Below are positions 17,683-25,526 of a DNA stretch of 64,000 nucleotides, one piece after another. The translations under genes and the position numbers were made by a program. The stretch lies in the NCBI RefSeq assembly GCF_003217515.1, contig NZ_QJSX01000016.1:1-64000 (forward strand). The letters run 5' to 3'. Under the pieces are notes generated by a model. That model saw nothing but the letters and a program-made list of their open reading frames with translations. It ran no database searches and was not told the DNA's origin. This stretch comes from Deinococcus yavapaiensis KR-236 (lineage in GTDB: Bacteria; Deinococcota; Deinococci; Deinococcales; Deinococcaceae). Positions within the stretch are counted from its first letter, which is position 1; each line of letters begins with the position of its first letter.

Positions 17683-18369
17683 ATGGCCCTCACCGGAGAC
17701 CTCACCGACCTTCCACTCACCGACCTCACCCAGGTGTTGGCGCACCACACCGGCACCCTCGACTTCGACCGAGCGTTTCACGGCCGGAATCTTCAACTCA
17801 TCCTCGAACGCGGACGACTACGCGCCCTTTTCGTCGACGGCTTCGACATCCGCGACGATTCCCGCCTGCAAGACGTTGTTCGCACCCTCGCAACCACCGC
17901 CAGCGGCGCCTGGGAATTTCACGCCATGACCATCACCGACGCCCTTCGGCACGTCGATTACATCTTGACGGACTTGCTGCATCACGTCACGCACCCTGAC
18001 ATCCCCGACGATCACCTTCCGCATCCACGAACGACGTTCGTTCCCACCCGGCAAGCGGACGTTCCACTCGAACTGCAATCGACGTGGACGACAATTCTGC
18101 CGTTCGTTCAGCAAGGCGCGAGCGCCCATGTCCTCGCGTCGAATTTGAGCATGAGCGAACGCGACGCGCAACTGCTGTTGTACCGCCTGCGCGCCGTGAA
18201 CGTAATTCAACCCTCGCGGTACACGCCGGAGAACCCAACGTCTCCACATCGCACTCGCCACGTTACGCCAACGTCCTCGCACTCACCCGAACGTCCCGCC
18301 GCCAACACCGCCCACCCGATCACGCGTTTGCTCGGCGCGCTTCGCCGGATCGTCGGAGCGCGCGCATGA
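17683..18369 (+). CDS. DUF4388-domain protein, first gene of the GTPase cassette
   Basis: Start at ATG 17683 after GAAAGGA. Residues ~1-85 match the DUF4388 pattern (MALTGDLTDLPLTDLTQVLA, LQLILERGRLRALFVDG), a domain found fused or adjacent to response regulators and MglA/MglB systems. Residues ~125-180 look like a winged helix-type segment (LPFVQQGASAHVLASNLSM, DAQLLLYRLRAVNVI). The tail is a proline/threonine-rich linker ending in an amphipathic helix (ITRLLGALRRIVGARA). It overlaps the next gene by 4 bp (ATGA), so the two are translationally coupled. It may report a signal to the GTPase. Function unknown. Confidence 0.75.
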   Translation: MALTGDLTDLPLTDLTQVLAHHTGTLDFDRAFHGRNLQLILERGRLRALFVDGFDIRDDSRLQDVVRTLATTASGAWEFHAMTITDALRHVDYILTDLLHHVTHPDIPDDHLPHPRTTFVPTRQADVPLELQSTWTTILPFVQQGASAHVLASNLSMSERDAQLLLYRLRAVNVIQPSRYTPENPTSPHRTRHVTPTSSHSPERPAANTAHPITRLLGALRRIVGARA

Positions 18370-18932
18370 ACGCACCCCTGAAACTGGTCGTCAGCGGACC
18401 CGTGGGCGCGGGAAAGACCACGTTCGTGCAAACGCTGAGTCAAACGCACGTCATCAGCACGGAAGTCGAACCAAGCGACAACATCGGTAAAGCCTCTACC
18501 ACCGTCGCCTTCGACTTCGGCACCATGCACCTCGACGACCTGGAATTGCACTTGTACGGCACGCCCGGCCAAGACCGCTTCGACTTCATGTGGGACGTGC
18601 TGTGCGAAGGCGCGATCGGACTCGTCATGCTCGTCAACGGCCAACGCCCTCGAGACTTTCCCGCTGCCCGCAACATCCTCGAGTTCATTACTCAACGGCA
18701 TGCACTGCCGTTCATCCTCGCCGTCACGAGACAAGACCAAACGGCCGCGTGGCAACCCAGCGACGTCGCCTTGTACTTTCAACTCCCCCTTCAACACGTT
18801 GTCGGCATCAACGCCACCGACCCTACGAATGCCGCGCGCGCCCTCATTCAATTGCTCGCGTCCCTTCCCGCCTCACAGGTCCGTTCCTCGCGCGCTTCAC
18901 ACGCGAGCGTCGCCTCCGCGTCTTCGCGTTAA
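18366..18932 (+). CDS. MglA/CvnD-like small GTPase
   Basis: 188 residues, starting at the ATG overlapping the upstream stop. G1 P-loop GPVGAGKT at residues 11-18. A switch region with STEVEPSDNIGKASTTVAFDFG supplies the G2 threonines. G3-like LYGTPGQDRFDFMWD has Thr-Pro-Gly-Gln where Ras has Asp-x-x-Gly-Gln, as in MglA and conservon GTPases. G4-like AVTRQDQ replaces N/TKxD. The Ser/Ala-rich C-terminal tail (~20 residues) is probably disordered. MglA-type GTPases set cell polarity or relay signals and are controlled by roadblock (MglB) GAPs; such a protein is encoded 58 bp downstream. Confidence 0.85.
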   Translation: MNAPLKLVVSGPVGAGKTTFVQTLSQTHVISTEVEPSDNIGKASTTVAFDFGTMHLDDLELHLYGTPGQDRFDFMWDVLCEGAIGLVMLVNGQRPRDFPAARNILEFITQRHALPFILAVTRQDQTAAWQPSDVALYFQLPLQHVVGINATDPTNAARALIQLLASLPASQVRSSRASHASVASASSR

Positions 18933-18989
18933 CGGCATCCATGCACCTCCATTCACTTCGAATCCACCTTTCCTCCAAAGGAGTTCACC

Positions 18990-19364
18990 ATGACCGCGAC
19001 CACCAGCAAACAAACAGCCCTCAACGACGCCCTTTCCGCGTTGCGTAGCACCCTTCCAGAACTCAAAGGCGTCATCATCGCCACGTCGGACGGTTTGCCT
19101 GTCGCGCAGACCATGGGCGCTGGCGTCGATGCCAACCGTGTCGCCGCGATGGCAGCGACAGCGCTCGGGCTCGGCAAGCGCATCAACGACACCCTCGCAG
19201 CGGGAACATTGACCGAGCTGAGCGTCAGCGGTACCGAGGGGCAAGTCTTCTTGTACTCGTGCGGACGTGGCGTGCTCGCCGTCGTCACACCCGCCGTCAT
19301 GAACCTCGGGTTGCTGCACATGGAGGCCCGAGACACCGCCAAAGTCATTGCCATGGTGTTGTGA
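18990..19364 (+). CDS. Roadblock/LC7 (MglB-like) protein
   Basis: 124 residues; ATG at 18990 with AAAGGAG upstream. The whole length is a roadblock/LC7 fold: helix ALNDALSALRSTLPELKG, strand VIIATSDGLPVAQTMG, helix ANRVAAMAATALGLGKRIND, strands TELSVSGTEGQVFLYSCG and GVLAVVTPAVMNLGLLHME, and a final helix. Proteins of this kind act as GTPase-activating or scaffold partners of MglA-like GTPases. Third gene of the cassette, so the partner is probably the GTPase at 18366. Confidence 0.85.
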   Translation: MTATTSKQTALNDALSALRSTLPELKGVIIATSDGLPVAQTMGAGVDANRVAAMAATALGLGKRINDTLAAGTLTELSVSGTEGQVFLYSCGRGVLAVVTPAVMNLGLLHMEARDTAKVIAMVL

Positions 19365-19480
19365 GTTCAACCCTTCGATTCGTTTGGCGCCGATTCCTCG
19401 CACCACCTGCCGAGCCCATCGTTTCCTATGTCACCTCGCCGCACGACAAGCCCTCGTGGCGCCTTCCAAGGAGTGAACTG

Positions 19481-19966
19481 ATGACCGCGACCCTCACGCA
19501 AACACGCCCCACCCTCGGCGATTTCAGCTCCATCGTGTGCTTCAAAGCCGTCATCGTCGGAATCGAAGACACCCTCGGCGAAGACGGCGCGGCCGTCGTC
19601 TTCACGCGCGCCGGGAAAGTCCGCGGACACGCCCTCGCGCGCGCGCTGGGCGCCGCCAGTTCCAACGTACCTGTCGAGCACATCGCGACGCTCCTCAACG
19701 CCGCCATCGGACGAGAAGGCACAAAGTTATGCGCGGTCGTCAAATCGTACGAGCAAGACGGAAACGTCGTGATCGAAACGCAAGAGACGGTGTGCAGCGC
19801 CGGCGAAGCGCACGGTTCGCAACGCAAGTGCACCTTCACGCTGGGCGCCGTATGGGGCGCGCTGGAAGCCATGACCGACCGAACGTACATGGGAATGCAT
19901 ACCGAGAGCGTGCTGCGTGGCGGCACCTGCGACAAGTTCGTGTTCACTCCTCTATCACCAACGTGA
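19481..19966 (+). CDS. V4R-like sensor protein closing the GTPase cassette
   Basis: 161 residues; ATG 19481 after AAGGAG. The sequence runs FKAVIVGIEDTLGEDGAAVVFTRAGKVRGHALARALG, then a helix, then CTFTLGAVWGALEAMTDRTYMGMHTESVLRGGTCDKFVF. The order (G-x-x-AAxVF-xRAG-xxxG, a helix, then G-xxxGALE and T-E-x-x-x-x-G-x-x-C) resembles V4R/hydrocarbon-binding domains, which bind small ligands near conserved Cys and His. Cys occurs at three places in the C-terminal half. The V4R assignment is by pattern only. Its position after GTPase and roadblock genes suggests a ligand-sensing input. Its stop codon lies in the loop of a perfect hairpin. Confidence 0.6.
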   Translation: MTATLTQTRPTLGDFSSIVCFKAVIVGIEDTLGEDGAAVVFTRAGKVRGHALARALGAASSNVPVEHIATLLNAAIGREGTKLCAVVKSYEQDGNVVIETQETVCSAGEAHGSQRKCTFTLGAVWGALEAMTDRTYMGMHTESVLRGGTCDKFVFTPLSPT

Positions 19967-19985
19967 TGGTGATAGAGGAGTGAAC
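19942..19985 (+). terminator. 18-bp perfect hairpin overlapping the stop codon
   Basis: Arms 19942-19959 and 19968-19985 with an 8-base loop. The left arm codes for the last residues of the V4R-like protein and the loop holds its TGA (19964-19966). No U-run follows. It could act as terminator, 3' stabiliser, or a stem that stalls ribosomes near the stop. Confidence 0.6.
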
Positions 19986-20013
19986 ATCGCCTTCTGCATG
20001 CCTCCCCGTGGTC

Positions 20014-20046
20014 AACGAACGGGAACCGATGTGGTTCCCGTTCGTT
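20014..20046. terminator. 14-bp perfect hairpin
   Basis: Arms 20014-20027 and 20033-20046, 5-base loop, 28 bp after the preceding hairpin. Tandem hairpins at the end of the cassette; there is no long U-run. Confidence 0.5.
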
Positions 20047-20270
20047 CATCGCGTGTGAGATTGTACGAGCGACGCGCCCGACGTACAAAGGGAAATGGGT
20101 CGAACGGGTCAAACAGACGTTGCACTCAACCAAGGGACTCGCAGGCGGCAATCCAACGTCATGCCGAGCCTCACGTCGGATGAACAATCGCGTTGAACCG
20201 AGTCAAACCCGCGCTTGGACGAGTTGGCGAGCGTGAGCCGAGTCGGAACGGGAGGATAACTTGAAGCTAC

Positions 20271-20309
20271 AAGAAGGTGAAGCCGCACTCTGCGCGGCCT
20301 CACCTTCTT
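20271..20309. terminator. Hairpin between convergent genes
   Basis: AAGAAGGTGA (20271-20280) pairs with its complement at 20300-20309, with an inner GC stem containing one mismatch. It lies downstream of the leftward lipoprotein gene and to the right of the cassette terminators, and is probably the lipoprotein terminator. Confidence 0.5.
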
Positions 20310-20413
20310 CGTTGATGTCGTGGAAGCCTGGCCGTACGACGGCATGCACACGTCTCCCAACGAACTGCACGTAAGAAAGAATCGATGGTCACCGCGTCGT
20401 CCAAGCCCCGGCC

Positions 20414-22975
20414 TTACTTCTTGGTCAAGTTGACTTCCATCGTCTCCTTGAAGCTGCCATCTTCAGGGACGATTCCGGCATGCAGGGGAAAGATGCTCTT
20501 CGAGAGGGTAATGACGTTCGGATCAGGGTTGGTATCGCCGTAAATTCCCCCTTGCGTGCAGCCGTATTCTGGCACCATCTGGTCGCTGACTTCCTCACGG
20601 CTGGAGACGAGTTCCCCGTTGAAGTACGCTCGATCCGTGATCCTGACGGCGCCGGGCACGCTGGCCAAGTAATACACGTCTGGAACGCCCCACAGATCAG
20701 CTCCAACGTCGAACGCTTGCGTTGTGTTCGCTCGAACCACTTTTCGGTACTCCCTGCGCGAGTCATTGCTGGCCGTTCTCCACTCCTCCGTGTAATCGTC
20801 GGAATAACTCCAAGTGACCGAGTCCGTTGCGTTGTAATTGCACGTGAAGGTGCCATTTTGGACGTAACGTGTGATCTCGGTCACACCTGACGGCGTCGTC
20901 GTCTCGAACGTTTTGTCGCCCGACCAACGGTAAGTGACGGTGCCGTACCAGCCTGATCCGCTGGCAGGCGGACTCGAGGGCGGCGGCACATCGGAATCAG
21001 CCTTGCTCACGGCCACCGAGATCTTGGCGTCGTCGTCGAGCTCCAAGGGAACGTTCAACAAACCGCTCGATACGAACGCCCGCAGTACGACCGTCTGCCC
21101 GACATCCAACGGCGAGGGCGTCCAGGGAAACTCGAAGTGCGTTTGCCACGCGCTTGGTGTCACGGCGCCCACGAACTCCAATACCCCGCCGCGGTCGCGG
21201 TACAGCCGCACTTCCGACGGGCTGTACCATCCGTCAATGAATTGAATGTTGGCCGGATTGAGGTCGACGATGACGATCGTCGGTTGCCCTGCCTTCGCGT
21301 TCGACGGGCCGCTCAGCGTGCCGTTCGGGGAGCGTGAAATCGTCACTTCGCCTTGAACTCCGAAATTGCCGATCTTCCACTGGCCTCGTGTGCTCACGAT
21401 GCCCGCGAGGTCCTGCAACGTCGATCCCGGCCCTAACGCTGCCACCATCTTGTACGCGTAACTCGAAGCGTAATCGTTCACGCGCGCCTGCGTCGATTCC
21501 GGCGCGAAGCTTCCCTCGACCTTCGGTCCAAACGTCAGCTCCAGCGCTTCGATGGCGGGCCCAGCGGAGCCCAACCAAGGAAACGTGCGGACGTTCAGGC
21601 CGACCAGGCCCTGCACGGCGAGGCTGCCTTCGAAGCGGAAATCCTCGACGGGATTGACCATCTTGAACTTCGGCGTCAAGGTCGTCGTCGTGCTTCCCTC
21701 GTTGATTGACGTCACGGTGTCGGTGGCGACGTCGTACGCGAAGCCCACCTTCTTCTTCGAGCTGACTTTGCCTTCCACCACGAGTTGTGCCTTGCCGAGC
21801 TTGAGCTTGCCTTCCAACCCGAAGCTCACCCCAATCGGCACGGTGGGCGCGATGAACGTCGCGAGCGGTCCGGAGATCGGCACGGGCACTTCCGCGAAGA
21901 TCGCTTTGCACTTCAACTCGCCTTGCGCTCCGAGGTCCACGTCGATTCCGCCCGTGATCGTTGCGTTGAGTTCCCCCGACGCCACTGCGCTCAGCGTCGT
22001 CAGTTGGCGGTTCGTGATGTGCGCGGTGAAGTCCACGTCGAGCTTGTTCTCGATCTTGAGGCTCAGCAGGTCCCCGGACAGCAGCACGTCGAGGGTGCTG
22101 CTGCACTTGAACTTGCCGATTTCCCACTCGACCTTCTTGAACGGACCGGGCAGCGTGCCGTCATCAGGCCATCCTTGCGCTTGCACGATCGAGCGGCGAG
22201 ACACGTTCTTCGGCAAGCGGTAGCTCACGGTGAGGCTGCCGTCCGCGTGACGCTCGACGTTCTCCGGAGCGTGCGCGCCCGTCAGCGCAATGACGTCGCT
22301 GGACGTCAGCGCCACGCGCTGCGACACGCTCAAGTCCTGGTAGACGTCCTCGAGGGGCACCGTCTCCAGCGTGACGATCGTCTGCCCGCCGCTCGGCGTA
22401 CTGCTCAGCACCCGCCCGTTGATCGGCGACGTGCCGCTGGAGAGCAGCACCTGGCCCGGCTTGGGATGCACGCCGCTCAACGCCACTTGAAAGCGCGCGC
22501 CTGTCAGCGAACCGCTCGGCGCGGGCATCAACGGCACGGCGCTCGAGGCGATTTGCGCGTCACTCACGACGACGGCATTCGGGTTGAGTTTGGCCACCGT
22601 GATGAGGACCGGCTTGGACTTCACGCCGCCCGCCTCGGCGGTAATTTGAGTGAAGCCCACGGCGACCTTGGCGGTGACTTTGCCTTTGGGGTCGATCGTG
22701 ACGGCGGTGGGGTTGCTGGAGACCCACTTGACGCTCGTCGTGACTTTACGGCCCTGCATGTCGTAGACGGTGGCTTGCAAGGTGGCGGTCGCGCCAACGG
22801 CGGTCAGGAGCGTGGAGGTCGGCGTGATGTCGATGCGGGAGACGGAAACGCGCGCCGCGGCTTCCATGAGCGGCGTGTCGCCGTCGGGCGCGGACGCCGG
22901 GAGCGTGAAGGAATTGCAGGCGGACAGCGTCAAGGACAGCACGGCGAGGGCGGACAACGAGCGTTTGCGGGACAT
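20414..22975 (-). CDS. Large lipoprotein with N-terminal Ig-like (Big_2) domain
   Basis: 853 residues; ATG 22975 after GGAGGAACAC. Signal with lipobox (AVLSLTLSAC) gives a lipidated Cys at about residue 20. Residues ~45-130 form a bacterial Ig-like domain (RIDITPTSTLLTAVGATATLQATV, VKWVSSNPTAVTIDPKGKVTA). The rest is long, beta-rich and low in Cys, with repeated hydroxy residues and a Pro-Ser linker near residue 670 (PPPSSPPASGSGW), before a C-terminal domain containing RYVQNGTFTCNYNATDSVTW and EYGCTQGGIYGD. I recognise no catalytic motif. It is probably an outer-surface structural or binding protein. Monocistronic. Confidence 0.75.
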   Translation of the reverse strand: MSRKRSLSALAVLSLTLSACNSFTLPASAPDGDTPLMEAAARVSVSRIDITPTSTLLTAVGATATLQATVYDMQGRKVTTSVKWVSSNPTAVTIDPKGKVTAKVAVGFTQITAEAGGVKSKPVLITVAKLNPNAVVVSDAQIASSAVPLMPAPSGSLTGARFQVALSGVHPKPGQVLLSSGTSPINGRVLSSTPSGGQTIVTLETVPLEDVYQDLSVSQRVALTSSDVIALTGAHAPENVERHADGSLTVSYRLPKNVSRRSIVQAQGWPDDGTLPGPFKKVEWEIGKFKCSSTLDVLLSGDLLSLKIENKLDVDFTAHITNRQLTTLSAVASGELNATITGGIDVDLGAQGELKCKAIFAEVPVPISGPLATFIAPTVPIGVSFGLEGKLKLGKAQLVVEGKVSSKKKVGFAYDVATDTVTSINEGSTTTTLTPKFKMVNPVEDFRFEGSLAVQGLVGLNVRTFPWLGSAGPAIEALELTFGPKVEGSFAPESTQARVNDYASSYAYKMVAALGPGSTLQDLAGIVSTRGQWKIGNFGVQGEVTISRSPNGTLSGPSNAKAGQPTIVIVDLNPANIQFIDGWYSPSEVRLYRDRGGVLEFVGAVTPSAWQTHFEFPWTPSPLDVGQTVVLRAFVSSGLLNVPLELDDDAKISVAVSKADSDVPPPSSPPASGSGWYGTVTYRWSGDKTFETTTPSGVTEITRYVQNGTFTCNYNATDSVTWSYSDDYTEEWRTASNDSRREYRKVVRANTTQAFDVGADLWGVPDVYYLASVPGAVRITDRAYFNGELVSSREEVSDQMVPEYGCTQGGIYGDTNPDPNVITLSKSIFPLHAGIVPEDGSFKETMEVNLTKK

Positions 22976-23593
22976 GTGTTCCTCCGGGGATGCCCGCGTT
23001 CGACGGGCGGAATCAAGTGATTCGACGGTAGGTGGCCAACGGTGGTGTGATCATGACCAGCTCGAATTTCGTGGCGTTCCACCACGGTTCGAGCTCCTTC
23101 GATCCGCCCAAGTTGTGTCGACGCGGACCTGCAATGAAGGACGTGGCGTACGCTTCGACGAGCCGTGAGCACGCTGCGAGGCGCGCCTACGGTCCGGCAA
23201 ACTTCTCGTCATCCTCGTCTTGCTCGCCAGCGCCTCTACGGTGGAGGCAGCGAAGCAAAGAGGTCACGCATCACGCGTGCTCTTTGCTTCGCGAAGGAGA
23301 TGCTTGTGATCGCGCGATGACGTTGAATCGTTCGCTCGCTGTACACGTCGCTCAATCCCTTCCTCCATTGCAAACGTCCAACGTCGCTGTCAGAAGGGTC
23401 AGGCAGCGGCCGTTCGACGTTGACTTTATTCGCGATGAACGGCACGCCGGTAGGGCGTGCACGAATGGTGTACCAAGCGCTCAACGCTGTCGTCGGTGAC
23501 GGAGGGATTGGAGTCGGCGCACGCCAGCACGTGCCACGGATTCACCTGATTCCGATCAGCAGGTGCATGCTCGATCAACTCAAGCAGGCGGCG
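22976..23593. other. Intergenic region with a strong hairpin
   Basis: Contains a perfect 13-bp hairpin (arms 23250-23262 and 23280-23292). A minus-strand frame at 23300-23484 contains protein-like stretches (AWYTIRARPTGVPFIANKV) but has no credible start or family, so I leave it uncalled. Confidence 0.4.
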
Positions 23594-23914
23594 TCACACG
23601 CTCGCTTGCCGGATGAACGGTTCGACGTCGAACTCGCTCATGATGTCACCGACGAGCTCGCGGACGTCCTTCGGGGATGCGGTGAACGACTTGTCGAGTC
23701 GAACGTCGAGGGCGCGGCCGGGGATGACGCGGACGTTGATGTCTTCGCCGAGGGCGCGTTTCACGGCCGGCTGGAGCTTCTCATGCACCCACTCGAGGAC
23801 GGCCGTAATGTTGCCCTTCTTTCGAGGTGGCCAAGCGGCGCCGAATTTCACCGTCGCGGTTTTGTTCGTAGCGTCATCGCGACGGGTGGGTGTGCGCCAT
23901 GGCAAGAGCGCCAA
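23594..23914 (-). CDS. Hypothetical protein, 106 residues
   Basis: The frame encodes TATVKFGAAWPPRKKGNITA, VLEWVHEKLQPAVKRALGED, INVRVIPGRALDVRLDKSF and DVRELVGDIMSEFDVEPFI, a well-behaved alternation of strands and helices that looks coding. The longest frame starts with TTG at 23914; no ATG or GTG with a good ribosome site is visible, so the start is uncertain. No family recognised. About 100 bp downstream of the iron-siderophore gene on the same strand, so possibly co-transcribed. Confidence 0.5.
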   Translation of the reverse strand: MALLPWRTPTRRDDATNKTATVKFGAAWPPRKKGNITAVLEWVHEKLQPAVKRALGEDINVRVIPGRALDVRLDKSFTASPKDVRELVGDIMSEFDVEPFIRQASV

Positions 23915-24016
23915 CCCACAGACTTCTCGCGCTCAGAGGAATCCACGGCCGGCACGTTCCTGTCAATTCCTCGTCGCGGACGTACGGTCAACGTGCAAAT
24001 GCACGTCGGTCAACCT

Positions 24017-24934
24017 TCAACGAAGCAGGTTCGCGAGCGCCTCGACGCGTTTCAAATCCGTGATCGGCCCACTCGACGGTTCCTGCGGATCGAGCAGGTA
24101 CGTCGTGATCTTCGCGCCGGTGCGCGCCATGAGGACGTCGAGGTTGTTGCGCGCCAGCGGCTGACCGTTGTGCGTGAGACGCAATAGCACAATGCGGTCC
24201 GTCTTGAGGGTGGGCAGCACCTCCGAGGAAAGAACGTGGAAGACGCGGTCCGAGTCGAGGCCGGACGGCATGACGAGCGTCATGCCGAGCGCGCTGAGCG
24301 CACGCGAGAAGCTGAAGCGTTGCCCGAGCGCCATGAGGTCGGTTGCTTGGTACATGTACAGCAAGGCCGTGCGGTTCGATCCGTTGAAGGTCGAGGCGAG
24401 TTGGGCGCGAAGGGTTTGCACTCGGGTGTCGTACGTGACGAGGTACCGATTGGCCAAGGTGGTTTTGTTGAAGACCCGCGCGGTTTCCGTCAAGGCTTTA
24501 CGCCATCCGGTGCGGCCTTCGCTGAAGTCGAACGCGATGGTCGGCGCGATTTTACTGAGGGCTGGGTAGAGGGAGTTGCTGCCGTCATCGCCGGCGTTCA
24601 TGAGGATGAGGTCGGGTTTGAGCGCGAGGATGACTTCTTGTGAGGGTTGATCGTGCGTTCTCACGTAGATGGGCGTGCCGATTTGTTTCGCGGCGGGCGT
24701 GGTGAGGGCGGTCAGGGGTTGGCCGAGCTTGGCGTTGCTGACGCGGGTGCTCGCGAAACCAACGGGTTTGACGCCAAGGACGGCGAGGAGTTCGGCGGTT
24801 TCTTCTTGAATGACGACGATGCGTTTGGGGATGCCGGGAAGGGTGGTGGTCCCGAGGTCGTGTTTGATGGTGATCGGTGCGGCCGTGGCGTTGACGGTCA
24901 GGGCGAGGGTGAGGGGGAGGGCTCGCTTGAACAT
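24017..24934 (-). CDS. Iron-siderophore ABC transporter substrate-binding protein
   Basis: Start at ATG 24934, with GGAG eight bases upstream. The 305-residue product has a short signal peptide (FKRALPLTLALTVNATAAP) and the TroA/FecB-like fold of PF01497: ITIKHDLGTTTLPGIPKRIVVIQEETAELLAVLGVKPVGF, then ALKPDLILMNAGDDGSNSLYPALSKIAPTIAFDF, and a C-terminal half with TDRIVLLRLTHNGQP. Proteins of this class bind ferric siderophores outside the membrane and hand them to an ABC permease. No permease or ATPase gene is nearby, so it must share a transporter encoded elsewhere. Upstream 24935-25526 has no leftward gene. Confidence 0.82.
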   Translation of the reverse strand: MFKRALPLTLALTVNATAAPITIKHDLGTTTLPGIPKRIVVIQEETAELLAVLGVKPVGFASTRVSNAKLGQPLTALTTPAAKQIGTPIYVRTHDQPSQEVILALKPDLILMNAGDDGSNSLYPALSKIAPTIAFDFSEGRTGWRKALTETARVFNKTTLANRYLVTYDTRVQTLRAQLASTFNGSNRTALLYMYQATDLMALGQRFSFSRALSALGMTLVMPSGLDSDRVFHVLSSEVLPTLKTDRIVLLRLTHNGQPLARNNLDVLMARTGAKITTYLLDPQEPSSGPITDLKRVEALANLLR

Positions 24935-25526
24935 GTTCTTCTCCATAATCTTGATGGATTTCCTCGGAATACTCGCTGAAGTGTTCTTCCATGACAATGC
25001 AACGTCAACGACCGACGCCCTCTTCACACCACGCGACGCCAACACTCAACCGATCGTCCACGTTCGACCACTCCCCGCTCGACCAATGCCTCCTCAACCA
25101 GGCTCGACCGCGCACCCAACGCTTCACGAACTCAACCGCAAAGCACGCATCAGCCAAGGCAAACCCCGAGAACCCTCCCTCCAACCGAGCACCACCGTCG
25201 TCCCACCGCGCGACGCTCGCCAACTCGAAGCGCAGCACCTCCACGCTCTCCCCGCGACGCCAACGCGGACGCCCACCCCCCACCAAATCAGGCGTGACAG
25301 CCACCCTTCCTCCCAACAAACGTCCCATCAAACCCGTACACCATCGTGGAGCAGAAAACGTTCGCTCCCCGGCGGGCCGCAATATCGTCATTCGATGAGC
25401 AGGTCGGTGAGCAGACGCCGACCATGTCAAGACGGTGGAACGGCAACCAAAGCATGTCATCAAACTCCACCCCCGCGTTCGTTGCCTCGTCCCACCTGCC
25501 ATTCCGGTATCCTCCAAGAGAACACC
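24935..25526. other. Intergenic region between divergent genes
   Basis: A long plus-strand frame is open here and runs into the kinase gene, but its composition (Thr/Pro/Arg/Ser-rich, no motifs) and lack of a ribosome site argue against coding. Divergent promoters are expected here; I cannot assign them. Confidence 0.4.

Noticed and set aside
21785..23020. 411-codon plus-strand frame opposite the Ig-like lipoprotein
   Set aside because: Arg/His/Val-rich antisense shadow without start signal or motif.
24810..25526. Open frame extending the sensor kinase upstream by ~240 codons
   Set aside because: Low-complexity Thr/Pro/Arg/Ser sequence with no motif and no ribosome site; the conserved N-terminus of the kinase begins at 25527.
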